This document shows positions 21,957 through 29,093 of a stretch of 29,093 bases of DNA, piece after piece. The notes below the pieces were generated by a model. That model worked only from the letters and a program-made list of their open reading frames with translations. It was not told the DNA's origin and did no database searches. How positions within the stretch are numbered: the stretch's first letter is position 1; the number at the start of each line of letters is the position of its first letter. The position numbers and the translations under genes are program-made. This DNA comes from CAYONP01 sp964405335 (GTDB taxonomy: Bacteria; Armatimonadota; UBA10988): the NCBI GenBank assembly GCA_964405335.1, contig CAYONP010000078.1, positions 1 through 29,093 on the forward strand, in the 5' to 3' direction.

Positions 21957-23903
21957 TCAATGCCCGTGGCCGTCGTCGCCCGCCGCCGGCGCGTTCTCCG
22001 CCGCCTCCGCCGCCTCGGCCGCCGCGGCGGCGTCGGCCGCCGGGCCGGCGTTGGCCGGGTCGGGCGGCGGCAGGCCGGGCATCACGCTCGGCACCATCGG
22101 TCCGGCGAGGCCGCGCGCGTTGTTCAGCCAGATGTTGGTCCGCGTGCCCGATCGGCCCGGTGGCAGGACGCGCAGCGGCCGGTCGGCCAGCACCTGCTCC
22201 TCGGCTTCGATCTGCAGCCGGGCGCGGACCGCCTCGGCATCCTGCGCGGCCGCTTGGAGCATCTGGCGGAACGCCGCCGTGGCGCCCTGCGCCTCGCTGA
22301 TCCGGGTCAGCTTCTCGGCCTCGGCGTTGTTGACTTCACGCACCGCCTGGCCGCCCGCGGTCTCGACCTTCTTGACTTCCTCGCTCCGGGCCTCGTGGAT
22401 GTCGCGGTCCATCAGCTCCTGCGCGCTGGCCACCTCGACGAACGCGTCGATCACCTCCACCGGCGGGTGGATGCTGCGGATCATCACGCTGTCGACCAGC
22501 ACCGACGCATCGAGCGAATCGAGCCGCGTCTGCATCAAGGACCGGGCCAGCTGCTCGAGCTCGCTGCGCCGGCCGACCAGCGCCGCGTCGAGCGTGTTCC
22601 GCAAGAACACGCTCTGCATCGCTTCGCGCGCCACGGTTTCGACCAGCCGGGCCGGGTCCTCGATGCCGAACAGGTAACGACTGAGCTGCTCGCGATCGTC
22701 GTGCCGCACGCGGTAGGTCGCCGCCAGGTGGACCTCGACCACGTTCTGGTCGCCGAGCATGAACTTCGAGGCCTGGTTGTCGATGGTGAACAGCTCGGCC
22801 GCGCCGGTGTCCTCGTCGGGATGCCAGCGCATCTCGGCAAACGGCCGGTTCTCCGCGTGCGGCGCCCAGGTCTGGGCCGTCTTGAACCCGACGGTGACCC
22901 GCTGCACGCGGTCAATCGGCTCGATCCGCACATCGCCGAACGGCCACAGCGCATAGACCGCGCCGGGCTCCTTCAGGCCGACAAACCGGCCGAGGAACTT
23001 GACCGCACCGACCTCGCCGGGCTTGACCGTCTTGCAGCCGCTGAGCAGGTAGAGCACCAACACCGTGCTCGCGGCGATGCGCTTGGCCTGCCGCAGCTCG
23101 GCGGCGGTCAGCGCGTCGTCGTAGCGCAGCAGCCAGCGCACAATCGGCGGCATCTGCTGCGCATACTCGCGCAGCGCGTTGCGCATGCGCACCCAGAACG
23201 GGAGCTGCGCGGTCGGGCTGTCTTCTTCGAGACCGACCAGCCGCCGCGTCGCGTCGACGAACAATTGCGCCGCGTCGGCGACCAGCAGCAGGCCGACCAG
23301 CCCGGCAAAGAGGCGCTCGGCGGCAAAGCCCATGGCCGCGATGATCACCGCCAGCAGCGCCAGACCGGTGGCGAACATGTCGGTCCGGGCGTGGAACGAG
23401 GTGGCGACCAGGCCGGGCGACTCATGCCGCTCACCGATCCGTTCGGTGAACCGGGCCAGGAACTGCATCGCGAAGACGACCACCGCCAGGCCGACCAGCG
23501 TGGTGCCGAGCCGCGCCGGCTCGGCGGGCTCGGCGGCGAGGACGCGACTGAACACGAAGTAGGCCACGGCCAGCAGACCGGCGCTGCCGAGCAGGGCGAT
23601 GATCGCCTCGTAGCGCCGCACGTTCAGCTTGATGCCGCTCTGGTACTGCAGGTATTCGCGCTCGGCCTCGCTGACATCCTCGACCGGCTGCTCATCGGGC
23701 GTGTAGAGGATGCCGAGCATGAGCAGGGCGTAGAGCAGGCCGGCCAGCACGTGCCAGGCCGCCGCCCAGACGACGATCATCCCGCTCTGCGCGGCGAGCC
23801 AGAACTTGACCACGAAGGCCAACGCGCAGAGACCGACGGCGGTGACCGCGGCAAGCTGCGGTGGGGTCATCCGCTTGACGTCTTCGTCGTAGTACTGCCT
23901 CAA
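21957..23903 (-). CDS. Cation-diffusion-facilitator-like membrane domain fused to an HflK-like SPFH domain
   Basis: The 648-residue product is a fusion. Residues about 15-225 carry six hydrophobic helices resembling a cation diffusion facilitator (CDF): a first helix with FVVKFWLAAQSG, a second with WHVLAG (50-55), and a fifth with HARTD (171-175), the CDF HxxxD metal motif. The second-helix partner motif is HxxxG here (His51, Gly55) where CDFs have His/Asp-xxx-Asp. After a further helix ending in LLSGC (near 286-290) comes an SPFH/Band 7 domain (about 291-500) of HflK type, then a coiled coil (about 495-570) and a low-complexity Ala/Pro tail ending in HGH. The start is TTG at 23903, with GGAG six bases before it. 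It heads a six-gene operon with two more SPFH proteins and a metal importer. Metal transport by this domain is unproven. Confidence 0.88.
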   Translation of the reverse strand: MRQYYDEDVKRMTPPQLAAVTAVGLCALAFVVKFWLAAQSGMIVVWAAAWHVLAGLLYALLMLGILYTPDEQPVEDVSEAEREYLQYQSGIKLNVRRYEAIIALLGSAGLLAVAYFVFSRVLAAEPAEPARLGTTLVGLAVVVFAMQFLARFTERIGERHESPGLVATSFHARTDMFATGLALLAVIIAAMGFAAERLFAGLVGLLLVADAAQLFVDATRRLVGLEEDSPTAQLPFWVRMRNALREYAQQMPPIVRWLLRYDDALTAAELRQAKRIAASTVLVLYLLSGCKTVKPGEVGAVKFLGRFVGLKEPGAVYALWPFGDVRIEPIDRVQRVTVGFKTAQTWAPHAENRPFAEMRWHPDEDTGAAELFTIDNQASKFMLGDQNVVEVHLAATYRVRHDDREQLSRYLFGIEDPARLVETVAREAMQSVFLRNTLDAALVGRRSELEQLARSLMQTRLDSLDASVLVDSVMIRSIHPPVEVIDAFVEVASAQELMDRDIHEARSEEVKKVETAGGQAVREVNNAEAEKLTRISEAQGATAAFRQMLQAAAQDAEAVRARLQIEAEEQVLADRPLRVLPPGRSGTRTNIWLNNARGLAGPMVPSVMPGLPPPDPANAGPAADAAAAAEAAEAAENAPAAGDDGHGH

Positions 23904-23907
23904 CAGG

Positions 23908-23959
23908 AGCTCCGGCCGGCCGGACCCCGCGGGTCCGAGACCACGTTCCGGCCGGAGCT
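23908..23959. promoter_or_regulatory. Long hairpin enclosing the ribosome binding site of the SPFH operon
   Basis: A 12-base perfect inverted repeat (AGCTCCGGCCGG at 23908-23919 and its complement at 23948-23959) encloses a smaller hairpin (CGGACC 23921-23926 / GGTCCG 23932-23937). It starts five bases upstream of the TTG start and contains its GGAG sequence (minus strand, 23913-23910), so folding would hide the ribosome binding site. It also lies 28 bases after the heparinase stop and could end that transcript. No T-run is seen. Confidence 0.55.
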
Positions 23960-23986
23960 GTCGGCATTACGGCGATGTCGTCAGGG

Positions 23987-25789
23987 TCACCGCCCCGAGC
24001 GCGCGAGCCAGTCGGCCAGCGGCTCGACCGCCGGCTCCGCGGCCTCGGCCGCCGGGCTGAACAGCACCGCCAGCCGCGTCTCGGTCACTCTCTCGGGCAG
24101 CACGATGGTCAGCCGCGTAACCCCCTCATTGGCGTTCTGCGGCGGCTCCTGTGCCGCGCTGCGGGCCTCGAAGACCGCCCCGGCCGGCGACAGGATCCGC
24201 CCGTGGAGCTGCTTGCCGGCCAGGTTCAGGGTCACCCGCGCTCCGTCGACCGCGCACTCGGCGCGGGTGTGCGCGTGCCACAGCAGCTCGACCGGCTCAT
24301 CGGCCTCGACTTCGTCGACGATCAGCACATCGCGCCGACCGAGCAGCGCGGCGCCGCGGCGCACCTGCCGGCACATCGGGTAGCCGGCGCTCAGGTCGGC
24401 CACCACCTCGGCGCGCTCGGGCGCGCTGCCGAAGGCGACGATGGGCGCCTTGGCCGCCGGGTTCTGGTTCTCGCCGTTGACCTGCAGCGTGTTCTGGCCC
24501 TGGGTGTTGAGCCGGTAGTAGTTCCAGCGCTGGTTCCCGAAATAGCCGGGGAGGTTGTAGTTGTCGGTGCCGAGCTCGAAGATCCAACGCTCGCCGAGCG
24601 CATCGAGCACGAACGTGCCCAGGTCGAGATGGCTGTGGTTGGCCCGGTTGTCGCCCCCCTTGAGCGCCAGCCAAGTGGTGTCGGGGTCGGCCCACGAGCC
24701 GCGCAGGAAGGCCACCTGCACGCCGGTGAACAGCGAATCGAGCGGCACGCCAGCGGCATCGGGATCGTTGCCGTCAGGGCTGAACCAGATCAGGTCGAGC
24801 GCATGCCCGCGGCCGAGTTGGCGCTGCTGCCAGGCATAGAGCGGGTTGTCAAACCGCCGGGCCAGCCAGAACATCTCCTCGGCGCCCTCGGCGCCCGAGC
24901 CGGCGTCGGCGTAGTTGAACGTCTGCCCGCTGGGACCGACGAAGTGCAGCCGGAAGTCACCCGCGGCGCTGAAGCCGGTGATGTCGGAGAGGCCGAAGTC
25001 GCCGCCCAGCGCGGTCTCCATCGCCGCCAGCACGTAGACGTTGTAGCGCGTGGCGTAATGCCAGTAGCCCGGCCCCTCGGCCCAGCCGCCGTCGGGCGCA
25101 TAGGAGTTCATCGCCCGCGGCAACAGCCGGACCGCTTGGGACAGGATCTCGGCGGCCAGCTCGGGTTCCTCGTCGGCCAACGCCAGCGCGCCGATGCTGT
25201 TGCCGCCGTTGCAGACCTGGTTCCAGTTGTGGTTGTTGCGCCCCCACCAGGCCTCGGCCCGGTAGCCCTTGAGCGCCTCGCCGAGGCCCTTGGTCAGCAA
25301 CGCCTCGCGGATCGCCGCGCGATCATCGCCGAGCAGGGGCTGCAGCCAATCCCAGCCGATCCCGAAGGCGTGGTTCAGCTCGGCCACATCGAGAAAGTGA
25401 CTCGGGTTCCACTGCGGCCAGGCCGCCGCCGCGGCCAGCTCGGCCACGGCCCGCCGGCCGAACGCCTCATTGCCATCGAGGCGGTAGAGGAAGGCGAGGG
25501 TGTAGATCCGGTCGAGCACCGACCGGCTGGCGCCGAGCAGCCGCGGGCCGACGATGCGGTACTCGGTCGGCGGCTCGGCGAGCAGCCGCGCGGCCCGCGC
25601 GGTCAGCTCGCGGTGCCACCGCGCCGCCGTCTCGTGTGCCGCGATCTGCTCGCGGAGGCGGGGCAGATCGTCGTCGAGCAGGATCAGCCGGGGATGCCCG
25701 GCGCGCAGCGTGCGCAGCGGTTGGTCAAGGTCCATGTCGGCCTCCGGCGCCCCCGCGGCGAGGGCGAGAGCGAGCCACAACCAGCCCAT
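23987..25789 (-). CDS. Secreted heparinase II/III-like polysaccharide lyase
   Basis: The 600-residue product begins with a short signal peptide (WLWLALALAAGAPEA). It has the two-part layout of heparinase II/III family lyases. An alpha/alpha-toroid (about 30-330) contains WNPSHFLDVAELNHAFGIGWDW, NNHNWNQVCNGG (185-196) and GPGYWHYA (239-246). A beta-sandwich domain contains the family hallmark NHSHLDLGTFVLDALGERW (384-402), where His385 and His387 probably bind zinc. The enzymes cleave uronic-acid-containing polysaccharides such as heparin, alginate or ulvan-like chains; the substrate cannot be predicted. AGGAG lies six bases before ATG 25789. It follows the DUF6785-type gene by nine bases, so the two are surely co-transcribed. 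Uptake or handling of lyase products by that neighbour is a guess. Confidence 0.92.
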   Translation of the reverse strand: MGWLWLALALAAGAPEADMDLDQPLRTLRAGHPRLILLDDDLPRLREQIAAHETAARWHRELTARAARLLAEPPTEYRIVGPRLLGASRSVLDRIYTLAFLYRLDGNEAFGRRAVAELAAAAAWPQWNPSHFLDVAELNHAFGIGWDWLQPLLGDDRAAIREALLTKGLGEALKGYRAEAWWGRNNHNWNQVCNGGNSIGALALADEEPELAAEILSQAVRLLPRAMNSYAPDGGWAEGPGYWHYATRYNVYVLAAMETALGGDFGLSDITGFSAAGDFRLHFVGPSGQTFNYADAGSGAEGAEEMFWLARRFDNPLYAWQQRQLGRGHALDLIWFSPDGNDPDAAGVPLDSLFTGVQVAFLRGSWADPDTTWLALKGGDNRANHSHLDLGTFVLDALGERWIFELGTDNYNLPGYFGNQRWNYYRLNTQGQNTLQVNGENQNPAAKAPIVAFGSAPERAEVVADLSAGYPMCRQVRRGAALLGRRDVLIVDEVEADEPVELLWHAHTRAECAVDGARVTLNLAGKQLHGRILSPAGAVFEARSAAQEPPQNANEGVTRLTIVLPERVTETRLAVLFSPAAEAAEPAVEPLADWLARSGR

Positions 25790-25798
25790 CGTCCACTC

Positions 25799-27754
25799 CT
25801 AGGTCGGGATCTCTCCCGGCCAGAAATCGTAGGGATGATAGTGGAAGATCATCCCATGGAAATTCCAGAAACTGCCAATCACGAAGTCGCCGAGGGTCAG
25901 TCCGAGGAAGAAGGGAATGAACCGGCGATAGAGCGACAGCCCGCCGCCGCGGAGCATGAGCCACTTGATCAGCGCGGCCATGAGCAGGCAGGTCCAGAGC
26001 TGCTGCATGCCCCAGCTATTGGCGATGGCATAGGCCAACGGGTGGATCGGCCAGCCGATCACCCTCACGCGCACCGCGCCGAGCGCCAGTGCGACGACGA
26101 AGCCGAAGCCGCTGGCCCAGAGGTGGACCGCGTCGAACCGCACCGTGCCGGTCAGCCAGCCGGCCAGCCGGCCCCAGCCTTCCTTGCCGAAATCGGTGCC
26201 CCAGTTATTGACCCGCGCCGAGGCCGAGCCGAGCTGGTAGTAGAAGGTGGGAAAGACGAGGAAGATGAAATACGGGGCGACCAGGGCGGCGACGATCAGG
26301 CCGGTGGTCACCCGCCGCTGCGCCGTGGCCGTGGTCTCGGCCATCTTGTAGGCCTCGAGCTGGTGCGGCATCGGGTGGCTGGCATAGACCCGGTTGAACC
26401 ACCACAGGCTGGCGAAGCCGGTCAGCGTGTTGGGATGAAACGCCTGCGGCGTGAACAAGCGTGTGAACGCATAGGGCGGCGACATGTTGTGCATGTCGTG
26501 GGTCGGAAAGCCGAGTTCGGCGCGGATGCGGGTGATGGTCACCGCGAGCATGAAGTAGAGGATGAAGAAGGCCACCGCCAGCCAGCCGGGCAGGCCGAGC
26601 TTGGTGGCGAACCAGGAGAGCGCGGCGATGCCGGCCAGCGCGCACCAGACCGCGCGGCGGTCGGCCCGGTCGTGCTGGTCGACGCCGCCGCGGAAGGTGA
26701 GCGAGTGGCGCAGCACGGCGGCGAAGTGCTGGCGGCCGACCCAGACCCCCATGACCAGGATGCCGACGTAGGCGCCCCAGGCCTGGTCGTCGGCCCAGGG
26801 ATAACCCTGTCCGCGCCAGCCGAAGATCTGCCCGATCACGTGCGCCGCCAGATGCAGCAGGTAGAACAGCACGCACGAGACGCTGAGGTCGAGCGGCATC
26901 AGGAACCCGATCCCGATGGCCCAGGGGTAAATCGCCCAGCGGGTGCCGGCGATGGCGTTCCACGGCGGCTGGCTGAACACCCCGGCAAGGCTGTGCCGGC
27001 CGATCGGCACGCCGGGCAGCGCCGGGTGCAGCTTGTGCAGCCCGGCGATGGCGCCGAGCAGCACCGAGACGAGGAACCCGCCCCACATCATCCGGTTGGT
27101 ATAGAACGGCCCCGGCCGGTTGGCCAGCGCCAGCGGGAGCTGTAGCACCGGGTAGCTCAGTCGCTCGTGCTCGATCCAGCGCCGGCGGAGGACCAGGTTG
27201 ATCGACAGCATGGTCCACAGCAGCACGGTGATGAAGCTGCTCCAGACCACCATCGGCTTGACCCAGCCGCGGAAGTGCTCCCAGACCCAGTAGGTGCTGT
27301 TGCCGAGGTAGTAGTCGTCGTAGATCTCGGGCTTGGTGATGAAGGCCCACTCGGGCAGCCGTTCGAGGAACAGCTCGGCCCAGCGGTTCTCGGGCGTGGC
27401 GTACTTCCAGGGGTGGGCCAGATAGGTGATTAGGATGCCCTGCATGTTGTGGCTGGCCAGCGCGCCCTGGATGCTGAGCATGGCATAGACCACGATCAGC
27501 TCGCCCGCGTCGAGCGCGTGCCGCGGCGCGAAGCGGTGCACCGCTTGGTTGGCCAGCGAGAGCAGGAAGAGCATCACCACGACGTTGAAGAACGGCGCGG
27601 CGTAGCTGCCGAAGCAGTAGAAGACGACCTCGATGACGAACTGCCAGGCGGCCAGCAGCGGCATCAGGCAGAGGCCGATGAGGATGGCGCGCCACATCCG
27701 TCGCGGGCGGGCTTGATCTGTCGCGAGGTCAGCCACGCGGCGCCGATTCGACAC
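25799..27754 (-). CDS. DUF6785/DUF6784-type polytopic membrane protein
   Basis: A 651-residue membrane protein with about fourteen hydrophobic segments. I recognise the family as DUF6785 with a C-terminal DUF6784 part, common in Planctomycetota and neighbouring phyla and distantly like oligopeptide transporters. Conserved-looking features include ELIVVYAMLSIQG near 89-101, AMLSIQGALASHNMQGIL, and RIRAELGFPTHDMHN. The last third contains SLYRRFIPFFLGLTLGDFVIGSFW. The function of the family is not established to my knowledge. The start at GTG 27754 is uncertain; GTG at residue 7 or ATG 27697 are alternatives, and none has a good ribosome binding site. It lies 16 bases after the KBL gene and 9 bases before the lyase gene, forming a three-gene run. 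Confidence 0.85.
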   Translation of the reverse strand: MSNRRRVADLATDQARPRRMWRAILIGLCLMPLLAAWQFVIEVVFYCFGSYAAPFFNVVVMLFLLSLANQAVHRFAPRHALDAGELIVVYAMLSIQGALASHNMQGILITYLAHPWKYATPENRWAELFLERLPEWAFITKPEIYDDYYLGNSTYWVWEHFRGWVKPMVVWSSFITVLLWTMLSINLVLRRRWIEHERLSYPVLQLPLALANRPGPFYTNRMMWGGFLVSVLLGAIAGLHKLHPALPGVPIGRHSLAGVFSQPPWNAIAGTRWAIYPWAIGIGFLMPLDLSVSCVLFYLLHLAAHVIGQIFGWRGQGYPWADDQAWGAYVGILVMGVWVGRQHFAAVLRHSLTFRGGVDQHDRADRRAVWCALAGIAALSWFATKLGLPGWLAVAFFILYFMLAVTITRIRAELGFPTHDMHNMSPPYAFTRLFTPQAFHPNTLTGFASLWWFNRVYASHPMPHQLEAYKMAETTATAQRRVTTGLIVAALVAPYFIFLVFPTFYYQLGSASARVNNWGTDFGKEGWGRLAGWLTGTVRFDAVHLWASGFGFVVALALGAVRVRVIGWPIHPLAYAIANSWGMQQLWTCLLMAALIKWLMLRGGGLSLYRRFIPFFLGLTLGDFVIGSFWNFHGMIFHYHPYDFWPGEIPT

Positions 27755-27770
27755 CGGTCCGGCGGCGCCT

Positions 27771-28949
<1,179 letters not shown>

Positions 28950-29036
28950 CCCGGCTCCTTCAACGCCACGCGGCTGCGGTTTCCACCTCACGCGGCGACC
29001 CCCTTCCCGCTGTGGCGATGGAGGTAGGGGCACCGA

Positions 29037-29088
29037 GGTAGGGCCGCCTCGCCGAGGCGGCCGGCCCGTTCGGCGAACGGGCCCTACC
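29037..29088. repeat. Composite palindrome able to form a three-way junction
   Basis: An outer inverted repeat of nine bases (GGTAGGGCC at 29037-29045 and its complement at 29080-29088) encloses two adjacent perfect hairpins. One has arms 29042-29051 and 29053-29062, the other 29063-29072 and 29074-29083, each with a one-base loop. The outer and inner pairings overlap at their edges, so they compete. It lies about 90 bases upstream of the kbl start at the window edge. No gene is seen in 28950-29093. Confidence 0.6.
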
Positions 29089-29093
29089 ACGCG

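Noticed and set aside
21567..24383. A plus-strand open frame of 938 codons across the SPFH genes
   Set aside because: It crosses three genes and a structured intergenic hairpin and has shadow-like composition.
23975..27145. A very long plus-strand open frame (over 1000 codons) opposite the heparinase and DUF6785 genes
   Set aside because: Composition is dominated by Arg, Gly, Pro, Glu, Gln and Val with no domain, and it mirrors two well-recognised genes. This is a GC-rich antisense shadow.
29037..29088. tRNA-like cloverleaf
   Set aside because: The stems are too long, the loops are one base, and there is no anticodon or T-loop sequence.

Overview
The window is about 29 kb of very GC-rich, densely coded bacterial chromosome. 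I recognise 23 protein-coding genes. There are no rRNA or tRNA genes, no insertion sequence and no CRISPR array. The best guess for the source is Planctomycetota or a related lineage, probably an environmental genome. That inference rests on a DUF6785-type membrane protein, heparinase II/III, a haem/copper-monooxygenase plus redoxin pair, a long HflK-like fusion protein, and short palindromic and heptamer repeats between genes. No single gene proves it. Base composition and codon use look uniform throughout, so I see no recent insertion.

Left part (1-6.2 kb): a stand-alone rpsD (ribosomal protein S4) has its own sigma-70-like promoter, a TTG start and a terminator hairpin. Against it runs mtnA - HtrA protease - an unknown protein with a duplicated domain. 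Divergent from mtnA is a plus-strand pair, a redoxin-like lipoprotein and a c-haem/dicopper monooxygenase.

Middle (6.3-17.1 kb): a minus-strand operon of five overlapping genes encodes a SirB1-like protein, a small four-helix membrane protein, an FtsX-type permease, a LolD-type ATPase and a PQQ-propeller lipoprotein. It is followed by a plus-strand DegT aminotransferase and a convergent sodium/proton antiporter. Next comes a coupled plus-strand pair, an NTP-transferase-like protein and a CdsA-like membrane protein; both have lost residues that define catalysis in their families. These converge on a WecA/MraY-type glycosyl-phosphate transferase fused to a CapD-type membrane/nucleotide-binding module.

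Right part (17.3-29.1 kb): a six-gene minus-strand run begins with a cation-diffusion-facilitator-like membrane domain fused to an SPFH (HflK-like) domain. It continues with HflC-like and HflK-like proteins and a complete Zn/Mn-type ABC importer (binding protein, ATPase, permease). The genes are 1-20 bases overlapping or at most 27 bases apart. This joining of membrane-protease-control proteins with metal uptake is the most novel-looking system here. Upstream of it, also on the minus strand, lie a KBL-type acyltransferase, a DUF6785 transporter-like protein and a secreted heparinase-like lyase. A large hairpin containing the ribosome binding site of the SPFH run separates the two groups.

Many genes show clear GGAG-type ribosome binding sites, and I used these to choose starts. 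Long open frames opposite the real genes were treated as high-GC shadows.
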